Counted from the first letter of the stretch, positions 24,648 to 33,800 are shown. The stretch: 64,000 nt of DNA from Anaerolineales bacterium (GCA_020634895.1 JACKAV010000012.1:1-64000); one strand, 5' to 3'. Numbers and translations are program-made. Notes: generated by a model not told the origin, from the sequence alone.

Positions 24648-26141
24648 TTAATGCGAGAGGTCCTCGGGTTTGAAGCAGGCTTGATAGTCCGAACCGATGA
24701 TGACGCGGTATTGGGTGGTGCTGTTCGGGTCTGGAATGGACAAGACGTTCGCAGAATAGATTCCCAATACGTTGATGATGGTTTGTCTCTGGTTTGCATC
24801 CTGCCCGGTGGTGTAATCCACAAGTACGGAATTGGCGTACTCGCGGTTGTCGGCGGCGCTGGTTGTGGTTTCGTATCCGGCGTAGTTGAGGCGGGAAGCG
24901 GCGAGCGATTCCATTGTGTCGAAATGGGAGCCGTTTTGCACATCGATGGTGACGGTTTCGCGCGCAGACGCAAATGTTGATAATGTGGTGGCTTCGATAA
25001 GCAGTTGATTTAACTCGTCCTGTTGGGGAAGAAGCACGGCTGCGCCGCCGGGTGTTGTCCACGGCAGGACGTAAGGCGGGCGGATGTAATAACTGCGGAT
25101 ATTGGCGTTGGTGAAATTGACGGCGTAAGGTGCCAGGCTCAACATATCTCCCAAACTCATGTCGGTGAGAACAGTGCTGGAAAAGTCGTTGTAGAGCTGC
25201 GGGATTTTTCCAAATGTGCCGGACTGCAGGGCTTTTTGGAAGAGGGTGCGGATAACTTCCTGCTGACGTCGTCCGCGGTCGAAGTCACTTGATTTGGAGC
25301 GGGAACGGGCATACCATAACGCCAGGTCGCCATCCATGTGGATTTGTCCCGGACCTACCGTATACAGCCACCAGTTGTTTTCGTCGTTCTCGTCCAGTTC
25401 GGGGGAAATCAGTCGCCAGTCGGTGTATGGGCATGAAACCGGAATGTCGATGCCTCCGAGCGTATCCACGATGCGGCGAAAACCGTCGAATTCGACCATG
25501 GCAGTATGGTCGATGCGAATGCCGAAGTTCTGAAGGATCGTATCTTTCAGTAGACCCGTCCCGCCGCCCGGGTAGCCGCCGGATTCTCCGCTTTGGTAGG
25601 CGGTGTTGATGCGCTGCATGCCAACCGTTGGGATGTAAAGCCAGGTATCCCGCGGAATGGATATAAGGGAGACCTGCCCTTCGCGGTACCAAACGATGGC
25701 GACCAGCAATGTGTCGGTTCGGTGCGATGTTCCCGTGGGTCTTCGGTCTGAGCCGATGAGTAAAAAGTTGATGGTTTCATTGTCCGTGAGAAGCGGCGGC
25801 GGAGTGGGGTTGGTCGCAGTTTGCGCTTCTGGTGGAGGTGCTGCCTGAGTGGGGAACAACTGCTCAATGGGTGCTGTCGCTGTCGGCGGGGCGGGAAGCG
25901 TAAGGGTTGGAGATAAGGTCTCGGTTGGCAGGATCGGCTGCGGCGCAGAATCCGAACTATTTCCAAAAAGCGTTGCAGTGGCTTGGGAGGGTTGGAATGG
26001 TGTTGGTGTGGCTGTGGAGTTTGGCGCAGATGTAATGAGCACGAACGGCAGGGGAACCTGTGCCTGTGGGGTTGGCGTTCCGCAAGATGAAACGAACACT
26101 GCCAGGAGAGCGGTTAATATAAAAAAGCGGGATGTTTTCAT
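24648..26141 (-). CDS. LytR-CpsA-Psr (LCP) family lipoprotein
   Basis: A 497-residue protein with a signal peptide ending in lipobox VSSCG (lipid Cys near residue 20). A Thr/Pro-rich stalk follows to about residue 120. The LCP domain (FLLIGSDRRPTGTSHRTDTLLV ... LISIPRDTWLYIP ... YARSRSKSSDFDRGRRQQ) has the Asp and Arg residues that bind polyprenyl-pyrophosphate. A LytR_C-like domain lies near residues 390-480. LCP enzymes attach polymers from lipid carriers to the wall; a lipid anchor instead of a membrane helix is unusual. The ATG at 26141 is preferred over an adjacent TTG. It is the last gene of the operon behind the LysM and sensor genes. Confidence 0.9.
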   Translation of the reverse strand: MKTSRFFILTALLAVFVSSCGTPTPQAQVPLPFVLITSAPNSTATPTPFQPSQATATLFGNSSDSAPQPILPTETLSPTLTLPAPPTATAPIEQLFPTQAAPPPEAQTATNPTPPPLLTDNETINFLLIGSDRRPTGTSHRTDTLLVAIVWYREGQVSLISIPRDTWLYIPTVGMQRINTAYQSGESGGYPGGGTGLLKDTILQNFGIRIDHTAMVEFDGFRRIVDTLGGIDIPVSCPYTDWRLISPELDENDENNWWLYTVGPGQIHMDGDLALWYARSRSKSSDFDRGRRQQEVIRTLFQKALQSGTFGKIPQLYNDFSSTVLTDMSLGDMLSLAPYAVNFTNANIRSYYIRPPYVLPWTTPGGAAVLLPQQDELNQLLIEATTLSTFASARETVTIDVQNGSHFDTMESLAASRLNYAGYETTTSAADNREYANSVLVDYTTGQDANQRQTIINVLGIYSANVLSIPDPNSTTQYRVIIGSDYQACFKPEDLSH

Positions 26142-26163
26142 CAATGCTTGAGTTTAGGGAAGT

Positions 26164-26973
26164 TTATGGCGTGGATGTGAAAAACGCCGTGGGGCTGGCT
26201 GTTTCTGTTGGGATCGGTGTGACCGTTGAAGTGGGTGTTGGCGTTGATGGAATGGATGTTTGTGTTGCCGGGACGGTTAATGTGAACGGCAGGACTGTTT
26301 GTGTGAACGGCTGGGTCAGACTCGGCGCCGCAGTATAAGTAACACCGGGGAGCGGGGTGAATGTTGGTGTGATTGTCGGAACGTTTGGCACCCAAAGGAC
26401 ATTGCCTTCGTATATAAGGTCGCTTGGGTGGCAGTTTACCATTCTTAATAAACCGGCTGTTGTTCCGTATCTTGAAGCGATGTTGAAGAGTGTGTCGCCG
26501 TGCCGGACGGTGTAGTTATGTACCCAGCCGGAAGCGCCGGGATTGCAAACAACGGTAGTGCTGGTTGGCGCAGGCGGCACATATACGATCTTGCCGGGGA
26601 TGAGCTCGTTGGTGACGAGGCAATTTCCGCCTTTCAAGCTCATGGCGTTCGTGTTGAATTTCGCGGCGACACTATCTGGTGTGTCACCATATTGAATGGT
26701 ATAGGGAATCCAACCTACGGGCGGCGGGCAGGATGTCGGCGGGACGAGTGTCTCTGTCGGCTGTACTGCGGTCAATGTGACCAATGGTTCCGGAGTAGGC
26801 GGAAGCGTATTTGTGGCGGTAACCGGCGGCGGGGAATAGATCAAATCCTGTGTGGGCGTTGGCGCTTCTTCGGGGATGAAACTCACCAGAGATATGGAAA
26901 GAGCCCCGATCATCAATCCGATGGAAAGTAACGCAACTGCAAATGCGTTCCCTATGTCGCGCAGAGCCCGCAT
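26164..26973 (-). CDS. Membrane-anchored protein with two LysM domains
   Basis: A 269-residue protein. One N-terminal membrane helix (about 9-34) is followed by a Pro/Thr linker and two LysM domains: YTIQYGDTPDSVAAKFN near residue 92 and YTVRHGDTLFNIASRYG near residue 153. A C-terminal Thr/Pro tail follows (PTSTVTPIPTETASPT). LysM domains bind N-acetylglucosamine polymers, so it probably binds peptidoglycan outside the membrane. It starts 2 bp after the sensor gene and lies 22 bp before the LCP gene. No catalytic domain is present. Confidence 0.85.
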   Translation of the reverse strand: MRALRDIGNAFAVALLSIGLMIGALSISLVSFIPEEAPTPTQDLIYSPPPVTATNTLPPTPEPLVTLTAVQPTETLVPPTSCPPPVGWIPYTIQYGDTPDSVAAKFNTNAMSLKGGNCLVTNELIPGKIVYVPPAPTSTTVVCNPGASGWVHNYTVRHGDTLFNIASRYGTTAGLLRMVNCHPSDLIYEGNVLWVPNVPTITPTFTPLPGVTYTAAPSLTQPFTQTVLPFTLTVPATQTSIPSTPTPTSTVTPIPTETASPTAFFTSTP

Positions 26974-26975
26974 GA

Positions 26976-29315
26976 TTACACCCGTTGATTATCGGCAGAC
27001 TTGCTGCTGGAAAGAGGCAGAAGAACGCTGAACGTTGCGCCCTGTCCCATTTCGCTTTCGACCCAAATGCGTCCCTGCTGGGCTTCGGTCAGTGTCTTTG
27101 CGATCGAAAGCCCTACGCCTGTATCGCCAACGCCTTGAATCAGGACATTGTCGGCACGGTAGAGGCGTGTAAAGACGCGCGAAAGGTCTTCGGATGCGAT
27201 ACCGCCGCCTTTGTCTGCTACTTGAATAAGGATGTACTCTTTTCCGTCTTCGGTCGTGGTCTGGACCTTGAGCTTGATCGTGCCTTCAAACGGAGTCGCC
27301 GCCCCGGCATTTTGCAGCAAGTGGATGAGTATCTGCTGCAATGCTTCACGGTCGGCATGTATGGACGAAAGGGATTTTGGTACTTCCAGGTGAATGGAAA
27401 TATTTTTCTCTCGGATCTGCGAACTGGTGTAGGACATGGCGTTGTCGATGATGGCGTTCAGATCCACGGCTTCGGGTTTGAGCTCGCCCAGGTCCGTTGC
27501 CAGCGTGGTGATCTGAATCATGTCATCCGTCAAACTGCGGATGCGTTCCGTGGAAGATTTGATCCGGTCCACAAATTTCCGCTGCAATGCGCCGAGAATT
27601 CCGACAGATTCGCCAAGGAGCAGGTCTGTATAGCCGACAATGGAGGAAAGCGGCTGGCGTAATTCCTGCGAAATGGAAGCGATGACTTCCGCCTGTTCGG
27701 TGTTCCTTGTTGCGATTTTCCCCTTTTCCAATTCATGCAGTTTAATATCGGTTTCTGCCAGTTTCTTTTGCAGTCTCGCCATTTCCTGAAGAGTGGCTTT
27801 CAATTCTTTTTCTGCCTGAGCCGAGGGTAAATTCTTGCCTGAACGCAGTTCAGCGTTTTCCTGCTGCAATTGTGCGATGATGTTTTGGGATTCTTCCTGC
27901 GCGGCTCGCAGCGACGCAATATCTGTGGAACGGAATTTTTCCACTTCCGTGTGTGACGCCTCAACCTGGGTGTTCAAGTCGCGGATGCGTTGTTCAAGTT
28001 CTGACACTTGCGCGCGCGCCATGTCGCTTTGTGCTTCGAGTTTGGTGATTCTTTGATTGCGTTGAATGATCGGTACCAAAGATGAGGCGATATTTGCAAG
28101 GAATGCCTGATCTTCGGCACTCCACGTCCGATCGGAATACGGCGAAAGAAGGAGTATCCCGCCCAAAGTCTCTTTTTCCTGGGATAGGATCGGAACATAC
28201 AACAAGTGACCGGGGTTTGTAAGCCCAAGAATATCGCCCAACCCTTTAATGTCCGCTGATGTACTGCTGGCGGGCAGGCGCAGCGGACGTCCGCGTTGGA
28301 TGGAATTTGCCAGCATTGGAATGGAATTCTTGGTCAGTGAGCCGCCGTCGAGCGAGTCTTCGCGAATCAGGTCGTATCCGCCGGCAATGACCATCTGGTT
28401 GTTATTGTCTGTCAGGTAGATCATGAAGCATAAATCCGCCAGCATGGTCTGCGCGATGGCGCGGGTGATCGCCTGACTCATTTTTGTGGAATTATTTTCC
28501 GCAGCCACCGCCAAAAGCGCGTGGAATGTTTTCGGGTCGGTGCTGTATCTGCGCCTTTCGGGGCGTCCGATAGTATCGTGCCTGAGCGTTGTCGGTTTTA
28601 CAGGAGCGGATGCCTCAACAGGCGTAATAATGGCAAAACGCTGAGGCAGAGTCAATAGGATGGGGAACGCAGCCATGTAAGCCAGACGGACGATGCCGGA
28701 ATAATCGCCTTCCAATTGAAGCAGGATCTGGCTGGCGTGACCAAGGAAACCCAGAACCATGATGATAATTCCATACCACATGCCATCAGGCTTGCGGATA
28801 AAGAGAACAGCCATGCCCAATAACGTCAAAAGCAGGGAACCAACCTGCCAGACGAAATCGTCGATCGTCAGGTTGTAACTTAGGGTTGCGGTGGCGGGGT
28901 TTGCGATCTGGTTTTGCCATGAGATCAAACTTAAGCCCAACGCCGTAATGATGAACATGCTTAAGAGCGTTGCGGCTGCATCCGCTTTGCGGTTTGGTTC
29001 AGGAAAAGCGTAAAGCCACACGACCCATATGATACCGAACGCGAGAAAAGCCCGGTCAGTAGGCGGAAGTATCGCCTTGGGGTCGATCAATTCCTGCCAG
29101 CCCAATCCGCTAAAGAAAAACATCAAAATTTGCGCACCCAGTAATATCCCCAAACCTACAAATGCGCGCTTTGCTTGTGGAAATTCACTTGCCCGCCAGT
29201 GATTAAACGCCGACTGCAGCGCGCTGGCAATGACGAACGCCAGAACGATGTAGTAGATAAGATCTCCGGGCGGAACAGTCAACTGAGCTAATATTAATTG
29301 TATAAAAGCACTCAT
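26976..29315 (-). CDS. Membrane sensor kinase homologue with Gln at the phospho-acceptor position
   Basis: A 779-residue protein. The first ~230 residues hold about seven membrane helices. A GAF-like domain follows (about 250-420), then a coiled coil (about 430-540), then HisKA and HATPase domains. The HisKA box reads ASISQELRQPLSSIVGYTD: the phospho-accepting His is Gln (codon CAG). The ATP-binding parts look intact (QNAGAATPF, ADKGGGI, GVGLSIAK). It may be a pseudokinase, or a phosphatase or scaffold. The ATG at 29315 starts the first helix; a longer frame to 29423 would overlap the divergent TPR gene. It is first in an operon with LysM and LCP genes, suggesting envelope sensing. Confidence 0.85.
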   Translation of the reverse strand: MSAFIQLILAQLTVPPGDLIYYIVLAFVIASALQSAFNHWRASEFPQAKRAFVGLGILLGAQILMFFFSGLGWQELIDPKAILPPTDRAFLAFGIIWVVWLYAFPEPNRKADAAATLLSMFIITALGLSLISWQNQIANPATATLSYNLTIDDFVWQVGSLLLTLLGMAVLFIRKPDGMWYGIIIMVLGFLGHASQILLQLEGDYSGIVRLAYMAAFPILLTLPQRFAIITPVEASAPVKPTTLRHDTIGRPERRRYSTDPKTFHALLAVAAENNSTKMSQAITRAIAQTMLADLCFMIYLTDNNNQMVIAGGYDLIREDSLDGGSLTKNSIPMLANSIQRGRPLRLPASSTSADIKGLGDILGLTNPGHLLYVPILSQEKETLGGILLLSPYSDRTWSAEDQAFLANIASSLVPIIQRNQRITKLEAQSDMARAQVSELEQRIRDLNTQVEASHTEVEKFRSTDIASLRAAQEESQNIIAQLQQENAELRSGKNLPSAQAEKELKATLQEMARLQKKLAETDIKLHELEKGKIATRNTEQAEVIASISQELRQPLSSIVGYTDLLLGESVGILGALQRKFVDRIKSSTERIRSLTDDMIQITTLATDLGELKPEAVDLNAIIDNAMSYTSSQIREKNISIHLEVPKSLSSIHADREALQQILIHLLQNAGAATPFEGTIKLKVQTTTEDGKEYILIQVADKGGGIASEDLSRVFTRLYRADNVLIQGVGDTGVGLSIAKTLTEAQQGRIWVESEMGQGATFSVLLPLSSSKSADNQRV

Positions 29316-29351
29316 GTAACGATGATTATACTTCCGTTCAGGAATATGGCG

Positions 29352-29357
29352 TAGAAT
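29352..29357 (+). promoter_or_regulatory. -10 box of the TPR gene, leaderless arrangement
   Basis: TAGAAT with 7 nt to the ATG at 29365. There is no ribosome-binding sequence between them. Confidence 0.5.
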
Positions 29358-29364
29358 TGAAATT

Positions 29365-30759
29365 ATGTTGAGACAAAGAACGCTTCCTGTTCTTATTGGC
29401 GCGGTGATTCTTATTTCGATCATTATTCCAATCTTCGTGGCGGGCTTTTCCAGCTTGAATCAGGCAGAGAAGGCACAGGAACAGGGAGACCTTGCTGTTG
29501 CAGCCGATACCTATGCTCACGCTGCGAAAATCCTTTTTTGGCGCAAAGACCTGTACGAACAAGCGGGAATTTCCGCAGCCCAGGCGGGAGAAGGCTCAAA
29601 AGCCATTGAATTTTTCAAGAGATCAGAAAAAATTTCAGAAGAAGGCTGGGTTTGGTACTGCACCGCCTATATTCAGACAGATCAACTTTCATTTGCCGCG
29701 TCCACCTGCCTCGATGGAACAAATTATTACGACTCTGCGAGGCTTTATCGTTTATTGGCTTACATTTATCAACGTCAAAAGGATTGGGTAGCCGAGCGTT
29801 TCGCGCTTGAGAACCAAACCCGTTTGGATACAACGGATGCCTACGCCGCGTATCGGCTTGGTTTGCTGTTGACTTTGTACACGCCTGAAGATGCTCTGCC
29901 CGAATTGACGCGCGCCTCCTCTCTTAACCCTGAAGTTGATTCTGCCGTCCAAACCTTGCGCGCCGCCTTGGCGGTTTCCCAACAACAGAGCAGTCCGTCC
30001 ATGCAAAAGGTGATCGTTGGACAGGCTTTCGGTCTGGTGCAGGATTGGGAACTCGCGAGGGTGGCGTTCGAACAAGCCGTTAAATTAGATGAGAAAAATG
30101 CCGAGGCATGGGCATGGCTCGGAGAGGCGAAGCAGCAACTGGGCGGAGATGGAAGCGAAGAACTCAACAAAGCCCTGTCGCTGGGACGGAATATCGCCGC
30201 AGTCCATGCCTTGCGCGGACTGTATTGGAGTCGTCAGGGGAGGTATCAACAAGTTTTGGCGGAGTACCTGCTTGCGGCTGGCATCGAACCGGAAAATCCG
30301 CGCTGGCAAGTGGGCATCGGCGAAGCGTATACAAATCTGGGCGACCTTGTTGCCGCGCTTGATGCGTATCAACATGCGGTGGAAATTGCGCCCGAACAAG
30401 TTGAGTACTGGCGTTTGCTTGCGGTCTTTTGCGCGGAAAATAGTGTTCGTATTGAGGATATTGGACTGCCTGCCGCACAACAAGCTGTGCTCATGAACCC
30501 GAACGACCCATCAGTTTTGGATGCATTGGGATATGTATATTTATCGACAGGAAGATTTGCCAGCGCAGAAGAGACATTGAAACAGGCGGTTGAAATTTCT
30601 CCGCAATATTTTCCGGCGCATATTCATCTTGCATTGACATATCTCTCACAGGGCAATCAGGCGGCTGCTTTCAATTCGTTGACCTATGTGCGCGATGCGG
30701 AAGGCGCCGGTGTTTACGCAGAAGCGGCAAGGCAGTTATTGGATAAATATTTTCGATGA
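29365..30759 (+). CDS. Membrane-anchored TPR protein
   Basis: A 464-residue protein. An N-terminal membrane helix (about residues 8-28) is followed by TPR helices almost to the end, for example NAEAWAWLGEAKQQLG, WQVGIGEAYTNLGDLVAALDAYQHAVEIAPEQ, and DPSVLDALGYVYLSTGRFASAEETLKQAVEISPQ. These form a protein-binding superhelix outside the cytoplasm or at the membrane. It starts 49 bp from the divergent sensor gene. The partner is unknown. Confidence 0.82.
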   Translation: MLRQRTLPVLIGAVILISIIIPIFVAGFSSLNQAEKAQEQGDLAVAADTYAHAAKILFWRKDLYEQAGISAAQAGEGSKAIEFFKRSEKISEEGWVWYCTAYIQTDQLSFAASTCLDGTNYYDSARLYRLLAYIYQRQKDWVAERFALENQTRLDTTDAYAAYRLGLLLTLYTPEDALPELTRASSLNPEVDSAVQTLRAALAVSQQQSSPSMQKVIVGQAFGLVQDWELARVAFEQAVKLDEKNAEAWAWLGEAKQQLGGDGSEELNKALSLGRNIAAVHALRGLYWSRQGRYQQVLAEYLLAAGIEPENPRWQVGIGEAYTNLGDLVAALDAYQHAVEIAPEQVEYWRLLAVFCAENSVRIEDIGLPAAQQAVLMNPNDPSVLDALGYVYLSTGRFASAEETLKQAVEISPQYFPAHIHLALTYLSQGNQAAAFNSLTYVRDAEGAGVYAEAARQLLDKYFR

Positions 30760-30772
30760 TAAAATCACGCCC

Positions 30773-31426
30773 ATGAATCGATTCCTACCCTTCTTATTCG
30801 TTGTTATGTTCCTGCTCTCAGCATGCGGAAGCGCCCCGGCAGAATCCGCTCAGGCTCCTGCGGCGGCACAGGCTTCCGGCGCTGTCCTTTTTCAGGATGA
30901 TTTTGCCCAAGCCACCACCGGCTGGGACCGTTTGCTTGTTACCGAAGGTGTGATGGATTATTACTCCGGCGGGTATCGCGTGCTGGTCAACGCCTTGCAG
31001 ACGAACTTCTGGGCAACTCCGCGCCGGAACTTTACCGATGTACGCGTTGAAGTGGACACGGGCAAACTGGGCGGACCGGATGAGAATCGAATCGGTTTGC
31101 TCTGCCGTTACAACGGCAAAGACTATTACTTCTTTATTATTTCCAGCGACGGATTTTACGGAATGGGTATTTTCAAGGATGGACAGGCTGTCTTGCTTGG
31201 ACAGACCGAAATGCTCGCTTCATCGAATATTAACCAAGGGTTGGCGATCAATCATCTGCGCGCAGATTGCACTGGCAGCACGCTTACATTTTATGTAAAT
31301 GGTTTTCAGGTAGCGCAAGCGCAGGATACAACGCTCCCTTCGGGCGATATCGGCATTTTGGCTGGCACGTTCAACGAACCCGGCGTGGATATTATTTTCG
31401 ATAATTTTGTTGTGCTGCAACCGTAA
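30773..31426 (+). CDS. Predicted lipoprotein with a lectin/laminarinase-like beta domain
   Basis: A 217-residue lipoprotein. The lipobox is LLSACG (lipid Cys near residue 18), followed by an Ala/Pro linker. The rest is a beta-rich domain: VLFQDDFAQATTGWDR, YYSGGYRVLVNA, IGLLCRYNGKDYYFFIIS and LTFYVNGFQVAQAQD. These match the concanavalin-like jelly-roll seen in DUF1080-type domains, which often bind or cut sugars. No catalytic pair is clear. A TAAAAT box sits 7 nt before the ATG. Confidence 0.65.
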   Translation: MNRFLPFLFVVMFLLSACGSAPAESAQAPAAAQASGAVLFQDDFAQATTGWDRLLVTEGVMDYYSGGYRVLVNALQTNFWATPRRNFTDVRVEVDTGKLGGPDENRIGLLCRYNGKDYYFFIISSDGFYGMGIFKDGQAVLLGQTEMLASSNINQGLAINHLRADCTGSTLTFYVNGFQVAQAQDTTLPSGDIGILAGTFNEPGVDIIFDNFVVLQP

Positions 31427-31472
31427 TTCGATTAGTCATAAAGTGATTTATCCCTAACACTTTATTGTTCTT

Positions 31473-32741
31473 ATGAAGATATTTCTAGATACCATTGGAT
31501 GCCGCTTAAATCAGGCTGAGATCGAAGTAATGTCCCGTCAGTTTCGCGCGGCGGGACATGAGATCGTCGCTTCAGCCGAGCATGCCGACATGGCAGTGGT
31601 GAATACGTGCGCGGTCACTACACAAGCCGCATCCGATTCGCGCGGCAAGATCCGCACGATCGCGCGGGCAGGGGTGGATGAGATCGTCGCCACCGGTTGC
31701 TGGACGACGCTTCAACCCAAAGAAGCCGCCACACTCCCGAATGTCAAACACGTTGTCCTCAACGATAAAAAAGACAACCTCGTTCCCCAAACCCTAAACC
31801 TTCGACCTTCAACCTTCGACCTCGAACCGATTGACCGTGTTCCCATTCCCGGTTTGCATCGCCGCACCCGCGCCTTCATCAAAGTGCAGGATGGCTGCGA
31901 CAACAAATGTACTTTTTGCGTCACCACCATTGCGCGCGGCGAAGGACGTTCGCGTCCGCTTGCGGATGTGATTAGCGATATCAATTCCGCGTTGGCTGGC
32001 GACTCCAAAGAGATCGTCCTTACCGGTGTGCATCTCGGTTCATGGGGGCAGGAACTGAACGTCCACTTGCGTGACCTGGTTAAATCAATTCTTCATGAAA
32101 CGGATGTAAAACGCCTGAGACTTTCCTCTCTCGAGCCGTGGGATTTGGATGCGGACTTCTTCTCTCTTTGGAAGGACAAGCGTCTCATGCCTCACCTTCA
32201 CCTGCCTCTGCAATCTGGGAGCGACTCCACTCTGAAGCGGATGGCGCGCAAGACCACGCCGCAATCTTTCCGCGAGTTGGTGCATGCCGCCCGAACCGTC
32301 ATGCCAAATGTCGCCATTACCACTGATATCATCGCCGGTTTCCCCGGCGAGACCGATGACGAATTCGCCGAGACGTTGGACTTCGTCAAAGAAATGCGCT
32401 TCTCCGGCGGACATGTCTTCTCGTATTCGCCGCGTCCCGGCACCGGGGCGGCACGTATGAAGGGACAGGTCAAGCCAGAGGTGAGGAAGAGGCGGAATCG
32501 CATCCTGCAGGAAGCGATCGAAGAGACGGCAAAATCCTACCGCGAGAAATTCATCGGACAGAAGATGTCCGTTCTGTGGGAATCCACGACCGAATTCGGC
32601 GAATACGGCTGGCGCATGGAAGGCTGGACTGGAAATTATCTGCGGGTTTCTGCCACAGCACCATCACCCCGCTGGAACGAAGTAGATATGGTTTCGTTGG
32701 ATGAAATCGAAGGGGAAAAGATTCAAGGCTCGATTCAATAA
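31473..32741 (+). CDS. mtaB: tRNA t6A37 methylthiotransferase MtaB
   Basis: A 422-residue radical-SAM enzyme that makes ms2t6A at tRNA position 37. The N-terminal UPF0004 domain carries GCRLNQAE (Cys near 10), NTCAVT and ATGCW, the ligands for the second 4Fe-4S cluster. The radical-SAM motif is CDNKCTFC near residue 144. GSDSTLKRM and the C-terminal TRAM-like segment are typical of MtaB rather than MiaB. Residues about 105-118 (the stretch PQTLNLRPSTFDLEP) are encoded by a six-heptamer tract in the linker before the radical-SAM domain. The gene is otherwise intact. Confidence 0.92.
   Translation: MKIFLDTIGCRLNQAEIEVMSRQFRAAGHEIVASAEHADMAVVNTCAVTTQAASDSRGKIRTIARAGVDEIVATGCWTTLQPKEAATLPNVKHVVLNDKKDNLVPQTLNLRPSTFDLEPIDRVPIPGLHRRTRAFIKVQDGCDNKCTFCVTTIARGEGRSRPLADVISDINSALAGDSKEIVLTGVHLGSWGQELNVHLRDLVKSILHETDVKRLRLSSLEPWDLDADFFSLWKDKRLMPHLHLPLQSGSDSTLKRMARKTTPQSFRELVHAARTVMPNVAITTDIIAGFPGETDDEFAETLDFVKEMRFSGGHVFSYSPRPGTGAARMKGQVKPEVRKRRNRILQEAIEETAKSYREKFIGQKMSVLWESTTEFGEYGWRMEGWTGNYLRVSATAPSPRWNEVDMVSLDEIEGEKIQGSIQ
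31785..31826. repeat. 42-bp heptamer tract inside mtaB
   Basis: Six heptamers: CCCCAAA, CCCTAAA, CCTTCGA, CCTTCAA, CCTTCGA, CCTCGAA. It has the same length and 7-bp period as the tract in queA. It adds 14 codons with no frame change. Confidence 0.75.
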
Positions 32742-32827
32742 AGACAATTCATGTCTATACAGTTCTGTTGAAAAGGCAGTTTTGGAAAACTTGATATTCG
32801 TCACTATTTGAAAACAGGCGGGGATTG

Positions 32828-32833
32828 TATAAT
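32828..32833 (+). promoter_or_regulatory. -10 box of folD
   Basis: A perfect TATAAT, 33 nt before the folD ATG, leaves a short leader containing an AAAAGGAG ribosome site. The -35 (TATTTG at 17 bp) is poor. Confidence 0.5.
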
Positions 32834-32866
32834 TTTCTTGCATCTCAAACAAAAGGAGCAAACCCA

Positions 32867-33778
32867 ATGACAGCTCAATTAATCGACGGAACTGCCATCG
32901 CACAAAAAGTGCGTGACGAAGTTAAGGAAAAAGTAGCCAAAAGAATCGCGGAAGGAAAGTCACAACCGGGGTTGGCAACTGTTTTGGTAGGCGACCGCAT
33001 TGACTCTGCGACTTATGTCAATATGAAGCAGAAGGCGTGTGCAGAACTGGGAATGGCGTCTTTCCATCACCCGGTCCCTGCGGATGTGACTCAGGAAGAC
33101 CTTGAAAAACTGGTCAGGGAATTGAACGACGACCCGAAAGTGAACGGTATTCTTGTGCAATTGCCGTTACCTGACCATCTGGACGAAGAGCGCATTCTGC
33201 GGCTTATCAACCTCGAGAAGGATGTGGATGGGTTCTCGCCGATCAATCTTGGTCGTTTGGCTCAAAAGGGACGCGAACCTTTGTTCGTTCCCTGCACACC
33301 GTATGGCTGCATCTATCTGCTCAAGGAAGCTGGCGTGAAGATCGCAGGCGCGAACGCCGTCGTGTTGGGACGTTCCAACATTGTCGGTATGCCCGCAGCG
33401 TTGTTGCTGATCAAAGAAAATGCGACGGTGACAGTCGTCCACTCGAAGACGAAGGATATTCCCGCCGTTCTGCGCGAAGCGGATATTGTCATCGCGGCAA
33501 TTGGTCGCACTCAAATGGTGCGCGGCGATTGGCTCAAACCGGGCGTGGCGGTCATCGACGTGGGCATCAACGGCATTCCAATGCTCAACGAAGACGGCAC
33601 ACCGGTCATCAGTAAAAAGACCGGCAAGCCCCGCCAGAAACTTGTTGGCGATGTCAACTTCGATGAGGCGAAGGAAGTTGCCAGTTTTATTACACCTGTC
33701 CCGGGTGGTGTTGGTCCCATGACGATTGCAATGCTCATGGCGAATACACTGCGAGCGGCAGAAATTCAAGACAAATAG
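32867..33778 (+). CDS. folD: Methylenetetrahydrofolate dehydrogenase/cyclohydrolase FolD
   Basis: A 303-residue bifunctional enzyme that oxidises 5,10-methylene-THF and hydrolyses the product to 10-formyl-THF, feeding one-carbon metabolism. Conserved parts: YVNMKQKACAELG with the catalytic Lys near residue 55, GILVQLPLPDHL near 100, KDVDGFSPINLG, the NAD(P) site VVLGRSNIVGMP near 168, and PVPGGVGPMTIAML near 280. A short Lys/Pro insertion (SKKTGKPRQK) sits near residue 252. AAAAGGAG fixes the start. Confidence 0.96.
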   Translation: MTAQLIDGTAIAQKVRDEVKEKVAKRIAEGKSQPGLATVLVGDRIDSATYVNMKQKACAELGMASFHHPVPADVTQEDLEKLVRELNDDPKVNGILVQLPLPDHLDEERILRLINLEKDVDGFSPINLGRLAQKGREPLFVPCTPYGCIYLLKEAGVKIAGANAVVLGRSNIVGMPAALLLIKENATVTVVHSKTKDIPAVLREADIVIAAIGRTQMVRGDWLKPGVAVIDVGINGIPMLNEDGTPVISKKTGKPRQKLVGDVNFDEAKEVASFITPVPGGVGPMTIAMLMANTLRAAEIQDK

Positions 33779-33800
33779 AAAACTTCAATTTGTGAGTCGT

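Noticed and set aside
32742..32866. Riboswitch upstream of folD
   Set aside because: Only a -10 box and short leader are visible; no conserved THF-riboswitch or other known fold could be drawn.
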